Shown piece after piece: positions 24,060 to 32,674 of a stretch of DNA of 41,250 nt. Source of the DNA: Bacteroidota bacterium. Lineage in GTDB: Bacteria > Bacteroidota > Bacteroidia > Chitinophagales > Chitinophagaceae. The position numbers and the translations under genes were made by a program. Location: positions 1 through 41,250 of the forward strand of contig JAFDYG010000486.1 of the NCBI GenBank assembly GCA_018267545.1. Direction: 5' to 3'. The notes under the pieces were generated by a model. The model did no database searches and was not told the DNA's origin. It saw nothing but the letters and a program-made list of their open reading frames with translations. The stretch's first letter is position 1. Each line of letters opens with the position of its first letter.

Positions 24060-27000
24060 ATGAAGAACTTTTTTGTTTCGTATAAGAATCCGGTGACGGC
24101 CGTGCTGGTCATCATCCTGCTGGGCGGCCTGTTCTTTTATGGCCGGCTAAAAACATCCTTATTTCCAGAGATCACCTTTCCCAAGATCAAGGTCATCGCC
24201 GACGCAGGTCTCCAACCCGTCGACAAGATGATGGTGACGGTGACCAAGCCGCTGGAAAACGCCATCAAACAGGTCCCCGACCTGCTGACCGTCCGGAGCA
24301 CGACCAGCCGCGGCACCTGCGAGCTCTCCGCCTTTATGGACTGGAATGCGGACATCGACCTGGCCAAACAACGCATAGAATCCAAGATCGCCGAGGTCAG
24401 CAACAGTCTTCCGGCCGGCGTACAGGTCACCGTCGAAAAGATGAACCCCTCGATCCTACCGGTCATGGGCTATTCCCTCGAATCGAATGGCGCGCTTTCC
24501 CCGATCGACGTCAAGCAGCTGGCCCTCTACACCGTCAAGCCCTTCCTATCCCAGGTAGAAGGCGTTTCAGAAGTACGTATCATCGGCGGTAAGCAAAAAG
24601 AATACTGGCTTACCCTCGATCCACAGAAAATGAGCACGCTGGGCATCACCCCGGACATGCTTTCCAATACCCTGGCCCAGACGAATTTCATCCGGAGCAA
24701 CGGCTATCTGTCGGATTATCATCTGTTGTATCTTACCGTAACAGACGCCACGGTAAAGACCCTCGACCAATTAAAAGACCTCATCGTCACAGGCAACGGC
24801 AAACGCATCGTCCGGCTGCAGGAGATCGCCACCGTCTCGATCCAGGAAGCCGTGGAATATACCAAGATAAACGCCAACGGAAGAGAGAACCTGCTCGTGG
24901 CCGTGATCAAACAGCCCAACGCCAACCTGATCGACCTCTCGACGAAAATGGAGCAAAAGGTCGCAAGCCTGCAGAAGATTTTACCAAAAGGCATCCGGCT
25001 CAAACCCTATTATATTCAGGCCGACTTCGTCAACGACTCCGTCAGGAGCGTGACCGATAGTCTTTGGATCGGCCTGGGCCTGGCAATCTTCGTAGCCATC
25101 CTGTTCCTGCGAAGCCTAAAGGCCAGCGCCACCATCCTGATCACCATCCCCATCACGATTGCCCTTTCCCTGATCGTCGTCTACGCCATCGGTTATACGT
25201 TCAATATCATGACCCTGGGCGCCATCGCCGCCTCCATTGGACTCATCATCGACGACGCCATCGTGGTTGTAGAACATATCCAGCGAACACACGAGGAACA
25301 TCCGCTGGAATCCTCCCGGATGCTGGTCGATAAAGCCATCCATTATCTTCTGCCCGCCATGATCGGCTCCTCCCTGAGCACAATCGTCATCTTTATCCCG
25401 TTCGAGCTGATGAGCGGAGTAGCCGGCGCCTATTTCAAGGTGCTGACCAATACCATGATCATCACCCTGGTCTGCTCCTTCTTTGTGACCTGGGTCGGCC
25501 TACCCGTGGTCTACCTGCTGTTAAGCTCCGAACGAAAACAAAAGCTCCTGAAGAAGCAACCCAAAGCCCACGAGGTACGGCAACAACGCTGGGTCGGTTT
25601 CTTTATTCATAAGCCTTACGTAAGCCTGGTCCTGATTGCCGGCCTTGCGACGGCAATCTATCTCATCCTGCCGCAGCTGGAGACCGGCTTCCTGCCCGAG
25701 ATGGACGAAGGCAGCATTGTCCTGGATTATACCTCTCCTCCCGGCACCTCCCTCCAGGAAACCGACCGGATGCTGCGGGAAGTGGAGAAGATCATCACCT
25801 CCGTACCCGAAGTGGCCAGCTATTCCCGGCGAACAGGAACACAAATGGGCTTCTTCATCACCGAACCCAATACGGGGGACTATCTTATTCAGCTCAAAAA
25901 GAACCGCGACCGCAGCACCGACGACGTCATCTCCGATATCCGCAAACAGGTAGAGTCCTCTCAACCCGCCCTGCGCATCGACTTCGGTCAGGTCATCGGC
26001 GACATGCTCGGCGACCTGATGACCTCGGTACAACCCGTGGCAATCAAGATCTTCGGGAACGACGTAAAGAAACTACAAGACCTTTCCAAACAAGTTGCCG
26101 AATCGGTCAGGAAAGTGGACGGCGCCGCCGACGTGTTCGACGGCATCGTGATCGCCGGCCCCTCGGTAAGCATCGAACCGGATTATAACCGGCTGGCGCA
26201 GTATGGTCTCACCCCCGCCGGTCTGCAGCTCCAGCTCCAAACCCGGCTGGAAGGCAATGTAGTAGGGAGCATACCCGAACGCGAACAGCTGACCAATATC
26301 CGCATGGTCTATCCCAACAACCGCATCGCTTCCGTTGCCGATATCGAACAGATGTCCATCTTTCTGCCGTCGGGTCAATTGAAGCCGATCACCCAGCTCG
26401 CCAACATAAAGGTCAACCTCGGCGACGCCGAAATCAACCGGGAAGGCCTCCAGTCGATGGGTGAAGTCACCGCCCGTCTGGAAGGCCGCGACCTGGGCAG
26501 CGTAATGAAAGACATTCAAAAGAACATTGCCGCCGGGATCTCCCTGCCCCCCGGCTATCATATCGAATATGGCGGCTCCTATGCAGAACAGCAACAGTCC
26601 TTCAAAGAGCTGCTGACCATCCTGATAACGGCCAGCCTGCTCGTCTTTTCCGTCATCCTCTTCCTTTTCAGGGACATCCGAATTGCCGGTCTGATCATCG
26701 TTTTGGCCGTCCTGGGTATCGCAGGCAGCTATGTCGCCCTCTATCTGACAAAGACACCGCTGAACGTAGGCAGCTATACCGGTTTGATCATGATCGTCGG
26801 CATCATCGGAGAAAACGCGATTTTCACCTTCCTGCAATTCCGCGATTCGTTAAAGACCATGACCGTGGACGAATCTATCGTCTTTGCCGTCTCCACCCGT
26901 CTCCGCCCCAAGCTGATGACCGCCCTGGGAGCCATTATCGCCCTCCTCCCACTAGCGCTTGGCATTGGCACGGGCGCCCAGCTTCACCAGCCGCTGGCCA

Positions 27001-27092
27001 TCGCCGTCATCGGCGGTTTCGTGGCAGCCCTCCCCATCCTGCTGATCGTCCTGCCGTCGATGCTCAGGCTGGCTTATAAACATACACGGTAA
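24060..27092 (+). CDS. RND family efflux transporter permease (AcrB/HAE-1-like)
   Basis: A 1010-residue pump with the RND layout: a first membrane helix (10-28), a large periplasmic porter domain, then helices 2-6 from about 335, a second porter domain and helices 8-12 near the C-terminus. Helix 4 carries the proton-relay pair D398-D399 in G-L-I-I-D-D-A-I-V-V-V-E-H. This is the HAE-1 (drug/organic substrate) form rather than the single-Asp form of metal pumps such as CusA. Its 3' end overlaps the convergent YncE-like gene by 29 bp. It is the last gene of the two-component/efflux operon. Confidence 0.93.
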   Translation: MKNFFVSYKNPVTAVLVIILLGGLFFYGRLKTSLFPEITFPKIKVIADAGLQPVDKMMVTVTKPLENAIKQVPDLLTVRSTTSRGTCELSAFMDWNADIDLAKQRIESKIAEVSNSLPAGVQVTVEKMNPSILPVMGYSLESNGALSPIDVKQLALYTVKPFLSQVEGVSEVRIIGGKQKEYWLTLDPQKMSTLGITPDMLSNTLAQTNFIRSNGYLSDYHLLYLTVTDATVKTLDQLKDLIVTGNGKRIVRLQEIATVSIQEAVEYTKINANGRENLLVAVIKQPNANLIDLSTKMEQKVASLQKILPKGIRLKPYYIQADFVNDSVRSVTDSLWIGLGLAIFVAILFLRSLKASATILITIPITIALSLIVVYAIGYTFNIMTLGAIAASIGLIIDDAIVVVEHIQRTHEEHPLESSRMLVDKAIHYLLPAMIGSSLSTIVIFIPFELMSGVAGAYFKVLTNTMIITLVCSFFVTWVGLPVVYLLLSSERKQKLLKKQPKAHEVRQQRWVGFFIHKPYVSLVLIAGLATAIYLILPQLETGFLPEMDEGSIVLDYTSPPGTSLQETDRMLREVEKIITSVPEVASYSRRTGTQMGFFITEPNTGDYLIQLKKNRDRSTDDVISDIRKQVESSQPALRIDFGQVIGDMLGDLMTSVQPVAIKIFGNDVKKLQDLSKQVAESVRKVDGAADVFDGIVIAGPSVSIEPDYNRLAQYGLTPAGLQLQLQTRLEGNVVGSIPEREQLTNIRMVYPNNRIASVADIEQMSIFLPSGQLKPITQLANIKVNLGDAEINREGLQSMGEVTARLEGRDLGSVMKDIQKNIAAGISLPPGYHIEYGGSYAEQQQSFKELLTILITASLLVFSVILFLFRDIRIAGLIIVLAVLGIAGSYVALYLTKTPLNVGSYTGLIMIVGIIGENAIFTFLQFRDSLKTMTVDESIVFAVSTRLRPKLMTALGAIIALLPLALGIGTGAQLHQPLAIAVIGGFVAALPILLIVLPSMLRLAYKHTR

Positions 27093-28065
27093 ACGTCCCG
27101 GGTATGATATTTCTCGTCCCTGGCTGAAACTCGGGCGCGCTGAAATAGATCTTCTTCGTCTTCTTGTCGAAGGCCATGGTCCTGGCGCGTGGAACTGTAG
27201 CAAGCGTCTGAATAACGCTATATTTATCCGCCGATTCCTGCTTGATGATCGTCGCCGTTGCATCCCCATTCGATACGAATACCAGCCGGTCCGCCGCATC
27301 ATAGACAACAGCATCGACACCTGCCCCGATCGGCACCGTCGTGATCACCTTCCCGGAAGCAGCATCCAGCACGCTCATCCCCTTATTCGCCCTGCAAACG
27401 GTAAACAACCGATTGTTAGCCGCATCGAAAGCAAGACCCGTAGGCGTACCACAGGGCGACAGCGGCCAGGTAGCCTTGACCGACAAACTTTTCGTATCGA
27501 TGACTTTCATAGTATTCAAGTCTTCGAGATTGTTGTAAAGCAATCCCTTCCCATTCGAAGCCGCAAATTCCGGTCCCCCGCCCAGGTCGATCGTCTTTAC
27601 CAGCTCCAGCGTATTCACGTCGATCACACAGCTATTCTTGTTTTCTCCGTTAAAGACAAAAACCTTTTTAGAATAAGGATCATAGACAATGGCGTCCTCA
27701 TCCATGGCCGGCAGCTTGATCGTCTTGAGCACCTTGAAGCTGCCCAAATCGACGACGACCACGGCCCCTTCCTTGCCATCGCTGATAAACCCTTTGTTGA
27801 CCTCGTTGACGATGGCAATCCCATGCACTCCTTTCAGACCATCGATGACGGCAATGGGCTTTTCCGTAGCCAGGTCGACGACATTAAAAGCCGTTCCGTG
27901 TGAGACAAACAAATGATTGTTTACCTCGTCGATAGCCATATAGTCGTATCCTCCATCGCCCGGCAGAGCAATCTTCTTGTCCAGGGCATACTGCTGTGCC
28001 CTGGCAGGCTGCGCCATAAAAGCCAAAGCAGCCAGACCGAATAATAAAAAGTTCTTCTTTCGCAT
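27064..28065 (-). CDS. YncE-like secreted beta-propeller protein
   Basis: A 333-residue protein with a signal peptide (about 1-23, A-R-A-Q). It consists of repeated propeller blades of the type V-x-D-x-x-[ST]-x-K-V-x-x-[TI]-I-x-[LV], for example V-I-D-V-N-T-L-E-L-V-K-T-I and V-L-D-A-A-S-G-K-V-I-T-T-V. YncE-like seven-bladed propellers are periplasmic, and some bind DNA or ligands. No catalytic site is visible. Its last 29 bp overlap the end of the RND gene on the other strand. It diverges from the PepSY-like gene. Confidence 0.9.
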   Translation of the reverse strand: MRKKNFLLFGLAALAFMAQPARAQQYALDKKIALPGDGGYDYMAIDEVNNHLFVSHGTAFNVVDLATEKPIAVIDGLKGVHGIAIVNEVNKGFISDGKEGAVVVVDLGSFKVLKTIKLPAMDEDAIVYDPYSKKVFVFNGENKNSCVIDVNTLELVKTIDLGGGPEFAASNGKGLLYNNLEDLNTMKVIDTKSLSVKATWPLSPCGTPTGLAFDAANNRLFTVCRANKGMSVLDAASGKVITTVPIGAGVDAVVYDAADRLVFVSNGDATATIIKQESADKYSVIQTLATVPRARTMAFDKKTKKIYFSAPEFQPGTRNIIPGTFTVYVYKPA

Positions 28066-28204
28066 TGTTCTTTAGATTTGAGCCTAAAGGTGGCAATCAA
28101 ACCTGAATGAAAACTGAATGCATCCCAAACCCAGCCCCCTCCATGCATACGAATTATCTACAGAATAGAGGTGTAATATTAGACCAAGAAAAACACATTC
28201 AATT

Positions 28205-28636
28205 ATGAAAAGATTACTGGTATGGAGCATGCTCCCCTTCTGCCTGATCGCAACAAACGCAATGGCCCAAAAAGTAAAGAATGCCGACGTCCCCGCCACA
28301 GTAAAGAACGCCCTTGAAAAAAAGTACCCCGACGCCAAAGACGTCACATGGGAGAAAGAAAAAGGTAATTATGAAGCCAACTGGGGCGGCAAATCGAAAG
28401 AAGACAACTCCGTTATCTTTACACCCGATGGCAGCTTCGTCGAAATGGTCGTCGCCATTCCCGTAAGCAGCCTTCCTCCCGCCGTTGCAACCTATGTAAA
28501 AGCGCACTACCCTGGCTCTAAGATTACAGAAGCAGGAAAAGTCACCGACGCAAAAGGCGCTACGTCCTACGAAGCTGAAGTAAAAGGAAAAGACCTGGTC
28601 TTCGATGAGAAAGGCAACTTCGTTAAAATAGACTAA
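28205..28636 (+). CDS. PepSY-like (BLIP-fold) periplasmic protein
   Basis: A 143-residue protein with a signal peptide (about 1-21, A-M-A-Q). It shows two PepSY-like units: V-P-x-x-V-K-N-A-L-E-K-K-Y-P-D-A-K-D-V-T-W-E at about 29-50, then L-P-P-A-V-A-T-Y-V-K-A-H-Y-P-G-S-K-I at about 89-106. The family is common in Bacteroidetes. Its members are thought to be binding or inhibitor-like folds, and no ligand is known. It stands alone between divergent and convergent neighbours. Confidence 0.88.
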   Translation: MKRLLVWSMLPFCLIATNAMAQKVKNADVPATVKNALEKKYPDAKDVTWEKEKGNYEANWGGKSKEDNSVIFTPDGSFVEMVVAIPVSSLPPAVATYVKAHYPGSKITEAGKVTDAKGATSYEAEVKGKDLVFDEKGNFVKID

Positions 28637-28649
28637 CCCAAATCCCAGC

Positions 28650-28679
28650 CAAGGCGGCCATCAATGATGGCGCGCCTTG
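28650..28679. terminator. Hairpin between convergent PepSY-like and DUF6252-like genes
   Basis: A 13-bp stem with one bulged G (28650-28662 with 28666-28679) and an AAT loop overlaps the last codons of the minus-strand gene and starts 14 bp after the plus-strand stop. It lacks a long T-tract, so it may act as a weak bidirectional terminator or protect the mRNA end. Confidence 0.5.
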
Positions 28680-29248
28680 TACACATAGGAAACGTTATTG
28701 AACACCCCATTGGTCACTACCACCGAGTCCACCTTCACGCTCGTGGAATCGATCGTTAGCACCTTCGCCGTAAAGTTGAAAGTACCCGTAACGAGCTTGC
28801 CCGCCGCATCGTTTGCCGTAACGGTAGCCTGACCGCTACGAGCCGTCCCGACCGTCTTCCAAACCGAGTCGGAACGGAAAGCCAGCTTGTCCGAAGCATA
28901 GGCAAAGCCCGCTGCGGTACGCCATCCGCCTACCAGGTATTGCATCACACTAATGCTGCTATCCGCCGATGTGGTAGACGTCGTGTCGAGCAAGCTCACC
29001 GTAATGACCCGGTTTGAAGTATAGCCGGTTATCGTCAGCAGCTTATCGCGATGTTCACCCTGTATCAATATGGCGCTTACAGAGTCGGCCGTCCAGCTCG
29101 TCCCCGCAACAGAAGCGGAAAACTCACCCGAAGAGCCCGTAGCCGTAGTATTATTGCTGCTGATTGCCGTCTTCCGGCAAGAAACGATTAAAATCAACAA
29201 AAGTCCGGACAATAAAGATGCCCGCAAAAGATAGACTCCTTTGTACAT
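28661..29248 (-). CDS. DUF6252-like lipoprotein
   Basis: A 195-residue protein with a lipobox I-V-S-C24. After a low-complexity Ser/Thr linker, the chain reads like DUF6252 lipoproteins. It has F-S-A-S-V-A-G-T-S-W-T-A near the start, mid-region T-I-T-G-Y and the C-terminal G-T-F-N-F-T-A and T-N-G-V-F-N-N-V-S-Y. Function is unknown. It lies 104 bp downstream of the sigma-54-type regulator on the same strand and could be read through from it. Confidence 0.78.
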   Translation of the reverse strand: MYKGVYLLRASLLSGLLLILIVSCRKTAISSNNTTATGSSGEFSASVAGTSWTADSVSAILIQGEHRDKLLTITGYTSNRVITVSLLDTTSTTSADSSISVMQYLVGGWRTAAGFAYASDKLAFRSDSVWKTVGTARSGQATVTANDAAGKLVTGTFNFTAKVLTIDSTSVKVDSVVVTNGVFNNVSYVYKARHH

Positions 29249-29352
29249 GATGAATACAATTTAATAAGTGGGAAATAGAATTGTGTCATTCATCAGTACG
29301 CAAGATCGTTGCAGTAGGTTGCCACTCTACTCAGGAATGACTATTTCGCCTA

Positions 29353-31290
29353 TTAGTCCTTATCAATACCCAGCCTCTTCATCTTGGAACGCAATGTCGT
29401 GGGAGGAAGGTTGAGAAGATCAGCCGCAGCGCCAGGCCCCCAAATCTTCCCCTTACATTTCTTTAGCACCGAAACGATATGATCCCGTTCGTTCTCCTGG
29501 ATAGTTTTTATCGGAGCATCTGCCGGCTCTGCGTCTTTTTTCAAATTGCCCATGACAGGAACATCTTCGATGATGGCGCCTTTTGAGAGCAAAACACAAC
29601 GCTCTATCATATGCTCCAGCTCCCTTATATTACCGGGCCAACGATAGGTCATAATGCTCCTGATCGCCTTTTCCGAAAAGCCGGTTACTTTCTTCCCCGC
29701 CTTGCGGTTATACAAAACGATAAAATAATTAGCCAGGTCCATGATATCCTCCTTCCGATCACGCAGCGGAGGCAGAGAAAAGGGGATGACATTTAGGCGA
29801 TAGTACAGGTCGAGGCGAAAACGGCCCTCCGCCACTTCTTTCTCGAGATTCCGGTTGGTGGCGGCAATAATGCGTACATCTATCTTTATCGGAGCTTTAG
29901 AGCCGATACGCTCGATTTCCCTGTCCTGCAAAGCATGTAGCAGCTTGGCCTGCAGATCGAGCGGCATTTCGCCGATCTCGTCGAGGAAGATAGTTCCCTT
30001 ATCCGCCTGTTCGAATTTTCCAATCCGCCTGTCGATAGCATCTGTAAAGGCCCCTTTCTCATGGCCGAATAGCTCCGATTCGATCAGATTCGGCGGTATA
30101 GCTGCACAATTGACCTTGACAAGCCGCTGCTCCCTCCGCAACGATAGGCGATGGATACAACCCGCGATCATTTCTTTCCCCGTACCACTTTCACCCAGGA
30201 TCAGCACAGACGTATCCGTAGGCGCAATCTGCGTGATATTGTCGAATACATTAAGCAATAAATGGCTTTTCCCGATGATCCCCCCAAATCCCGACGTAAG
30301 CGGGTCCGGGCCATATTCGATAGCCCCTGACTCTCCCGTTTTTTCAGCGGCTTCATCCATCCGGTCTATACCCAGGATCATAGCCATGCTTTTTGTCAAC
30401 GCCTGCTGCAAACGTATGAGCAGCTCAATATGATCCGTGTTATAAAATTCCGCCCTCCGGCTAAAAAAAGAAAAAATAATGCTCTGCCCGGTGGACATCT
30501 GCAATGGAAAGAATAAACAAGACTCCATTTGAAAAGTATCAATCAGGAGCTTAGTCAACGATGTGGTCTGCCGTGACTTATCGAAAGTGTACTTCGTATA
30601 AAGGGTTGCTTGTGTAATCCCGGCTTCTATTACGGGCAACAGTTCCAGCTCATGTTTCTTCAACCTCGTGATGACAGCCAGTTCACTGACACCAATGGTC
30701 TGGTATTCATCGAAACCTACCCGTAAAAAAGTAATTCCCCGATGCCCCCCCTCGATGGCCGGTCGAAAGCCTATCGACAGACAGTCGAATGAAATATGAG
30801 GCTGAAGAGCTTTCCCAATGGCCAATACCTTTTGTTCCCAGTCCGACCCATCCCCGACAAAACTTTGCAGCTGCTCCTGCAGCGCTTCCTCCCGGCGATA
30901 TTTGCTCTCCAGGCTATGCTCATGCCGGTAACGGGCGATTTCCAGCGTGACCAGAAGGTCTTTCTCCCGAAATGGCTTTACCAAAAAGCCATCAGGCTCG
31001 GTAGCCTTCGCTTGAGTCAATACCTGCTCATCGGAGCTGGACGAAAGATAAACAAAGGCAATATTCTGCTCCTTCATCTGTCGGACAAGGTCGATACAGG
31101 TCCCCCTTTCGGCAAGAATGATGTCCAATAATACCAGCCCCGGCTTTTCTCTGACGACCAGCTCCACAGCCTTCGCCACAGAGCGAGCAATGCCGCAAAC
31201 GGGATAGCCAGCTCTCTCCAGCATCGAACAGAGAAGACTGGCTTCCTCAAACGCATCCTCTACGATTAGGACTTTCTCTTTCATACGCAT
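29353..31290 (-). CDS. Sigma-54-dependent response regulator (NtrC family) with a central GAF-like segment
   Basis: A 645-residue regulator. The receiver domain (about 5-120) has E11-D12, phospho-acceptor D56 and K105. Residues 140-310 probably form a GAF-like sensor region, which classical NtrC lacks. The AAA+ domain has Walker A G-E-S-G-T-G-K at 366-372, the loop G-A-F-T-D-A at 413-418 in place of G-A-F-T-G-A, and Walker B T-I-F-L-D-E-I-G at 433-440. A Fis-type helix-turn-helix ends the protein (about 600-645). It should activate sigma-54 promoters. No partner kinase is in the window. The start may be M1 (31290) or M3 (31284). It diverges from the ECF sigma gene at 31500. Confidence 0.92.
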   Translation of the reverse strand: MRMKEKVLIVEDAFEEASLLCSMLERAGYPVCGIARSVAKAVELVVREKPGLVLLDIILAERGTCIDLVRQMKEQNIAFVYLSSSSDEQVLTQAKATEPDGFLVKPFREKDLLVTLEIARYRHEHSLESKYRREEALQEQLQSFVGDGSDWEQKVLAIGKALQPHISFDCLSIGFRPAIEGGHRGITFLRVGFDEYQTIGVSELAVITRLKKHELELLPVIEAGITQATLYTKYTFDKSRQTTSLTKLLIDTFQMESCLFFPLQMSTGQSIIFSFFSRRAEFYNTDHIELLIRLQQALTKSMAMILGIDRMDEAAEKTGESGAIEYGPDPLTSGFGGIIGKSHLLLNVFDNITQIAPTDTSVLILGESGTGKEMIAGCIHRLSLRREQRLVKVNCAAIPPNLIESELFGHEKGAFTDAIDRRIGKFEQADKGTIFLDEIGEMPLDLQAKLLHALQDREIERIGSKAPIKIDVRIIAATNRNLEKEVAEGRFRLDLYYRLNVIPFSLPPLRDRKEDIMDLANYFIVLYNRKAGKKVTGFSEKAIRSIMTYRWPGNIRELEHMIERCVLLSKGAIIEDVPVMGNLKKDAEPADAPIKTIQENERDHIVSVLKKCKGKIWGPGAAADLLNLPPTTLRSKMKRLGIDKD

Positions 31291-31451
31291 TCGAACAGTT
31301 CTTCTGCTGTTTTAGTTCTCTACCATTAGCAATCGCCCCCGATTGACGAAATTTCGACACTTTCTTTACGGCAGACCACGAAATACCGTGTTTTGGCATA
31401 ACACCCTCCCACCTATACAACTAATAATCAATAAGATAAAGATTGGCTCGA

Positions 31452-31469
31452 AACTAGAATAGTCTAGTT
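31452..31469. promoter_or_regulatory. Perfect palindrome in the promoter region of the stress sigma operon
   Basis: AACTAGA-ATAG-TCTAGTT is an 18-bp perfect dyad 30 bp before the ATG at 31500. A TTG at 31443-31445 and a weak TAGTTCAA at 31465-31472 could be promoter boxes, with the dyad between them. The outer half-site AACTA/TAGTT equals that of the BlaI operators, but the centre is 2 bp longer. It may therefore bind a different regulator. Confidence 0.55.
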
Positions 31470-31499
31470 CAATCCTGCCAAATTCTAAAAAACAATTTT

Positions 31500-31982
31500 A
31501 TGACAGACATGACAGAAGCTATTCTGGAGCATGCAGACATGCTTGCCTCCTACGCCAGGAAATTAACGCACGACAGGGACACGGCCATGGATCTTTGCCA
31601 GGATACACTATTGAAAGCGTTGGCCAACCGGACCAGCTTTAGCTGGGGAACCGACGTTCGCCCCTGGCTCTTTACGATTATGCGCAACCAGTTCATCAAC
31701 GGCTACCGGCGGAAACAGCTGGAGAAAAAGATCTTCCAGCGAAACTCCACCGGCTTTACCTCTCATGCAGACGCATCCGCCCAGACTTTTATGACTACCC
31801 GCATCGATCTAAAAGAAACTCAATCGGCCATCGACGAAATGCCCGCCATCCTGCGGACACCCCTCCACCTTTACAGCCAGGGATACAAGTACCAGGAGAT
31901 CGCCGCTATCACGGAAACCGCCGTCGGGACCACCAAAAGCAGGATCCACCTGGCCCGCCAGCTGCTGCGCGAAAAAGTGTGA
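31500..31982 (+). CDS. ECF-type RNA polymerase sigma-70 factor
   Basis: A 160-residue sigma factor. Region 2 (about 10-72) includes D-L-C-Q-D-T-L-L-K-A-L and W-L-F-T-I-M-R-N-Q-F-I-N-G-Y-R-R-K. Region 4 (about 105-158) includes Y-Q-E-I-A-A-I-T and V-G-T-T-K-S-R-I-H-L-A-R. It is followed by six small enzyme genes of electrophile and oxidant defence on the same strand. No anti-sigma gene is adjacent, unlike the FecI/FecR pair, so control may act through the palindrome at 31452. It most likely directs the downstream genes. A TTACTTTG box at 32016-32023 might be a further promoter. Confidence 0.88.
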   Translation: MTDMTEAILEHADMLASYARKLTHDRDTAMDLCQDTLLKALANRTSFSWGTDVRPWLFTIMRNQFINGYRRKQLEKKIFQRNSTGFTSHADASAQTFMTTRIDLKETQSAIDEMPAILRTPLHLYSQGYKYQEIAAITETAVGTTKSRIHLARQLLREKV

Positions 31983-32058
31983 TCCACATCACGCAATCGC
32001 CCCTTCTTTCCGTCTTTACTTTGTAGTGTCGATTTGACAAAACAAAAAACACTTTTTT

Positions 32059-32280
32059 ATGCCCTACGTTAAAATAGAGATCACGCGCGAAGGCGTCACC
32101 CCCGAACAGAAGGCCACCCTGATTAAAGGAGTAACCGATCTCATCACCGATACGCTCAACAAAGATCCCCAGCTTACGCATGTAGTCATCCAGGAAATCG
32201 ACCTGGACGACTGGGGCTTCGCAGGGGAACAAGTCGCCCAGCTCCGTAAAAAGGGTATCACTGCCGAAAGAAAGAAGTAA
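32059..32280 (+). CDS. 4-oxalocrotonate tautomerase family protein
   Basis: A 73-residue protein beginning M-P-Y-V-K-I-E-I. Removal of Met exposes the catalytic Pro1 of the tautomerase superfamily. R10 and the V-x-x-G-V-T-D-L-I-T helix also fit. Family members catalyse keto-enol tautomerisation or related reactions as small oligomers. It is slightly longer than the classical 62-residue enzyme. It opens the enzyme part of the stress operon, 76 bp after the sigma gene and 13 bp before the NTF2-like gene. Confidence 0.9.
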   Translation: MPYVKIEITREGVTPEQKATLIKGVTDLITDTLNKDPQLTHVVIQEIDLDDWGFAGEQVAQLRKKGITAERKK

Positions 32281-32293
32281 AAAATCAAGCAAA

Positions 32294-32674
32294 ATGAAAA
32301 GCTACACCACTGACTCCGCCGCCATTGCCGCAGTCCTCGACAATATCTATTTCAAAGGCATTTATGAAGGAGACACCAAGCTCCTGGAAAAAGCCTACTT
32401 CGAAGGCACCTTGCTCTTCGGAGACGTCAAAGGTCAGCCTTATTATAAAACGCTCGCCCAATACCTGGACGGCGTGGCAAATCGCCAAAGCCCCAAAGAC
32501 TCCGGTAAACCTTTCAGCGGAGACATCATCGCCATCGAGATCGTCAACTCTATTGCAGTAGCAAAGGTCCAGGTAAAGATGTACGACTTCAACTATGCCG
32601 AGCTGCTATCCTTTCACAAATTCGGTGACACCTGGCTCATCGTAAATAAAATGATATCCGATGTACAATCGTAA
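32294..32674 (+). CDS. NTF2-like / putative lumazine-binding family protein
   Basis: A 126-residue protein of the SnoaL/NTF2 cone fold. It has an N-terminal helix with V-L-D-N-I-Y-F-K-G-I-Y-E-G-D, then beta-strands ending in L-L-S-F-H-K-F-G-D-T-W-L-I-V-N-K. This matches the Pfam putative lumazine-binding group common in Bacteroidetes. No catalytic residues can be assigned. It overlaps the cupin gene by 14 bp, which implies co-translation. Confidence 0.82.
   Translation: MKSYTTDSAAIAAVLDNIYFKGIYEGDTKLLEKAYFEGTLLFGDVKGQPYYKTLAQYLDGVANRQSPKDSGKPFSGDIIAIEIVNSIAVAKVQVKMYDFNYAELLSFHKFGDTWLIVNKMISDVQS

Noticed and set aside
26073-26837. 254-codon open frame antisense to the RND pump gene
   Set aside because: It is fully inside a well-supported pump gene and its translation is an Asp/Gly-rich shadow.
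24060-27092. Assignment of the RND pump to the heavy-metal (CusA/CzcA) group
   Set aside because: Helix 4 has the D-D pair of drug-type pumps, so gene order next to a two-component system is not enough to call it a metal exporter.
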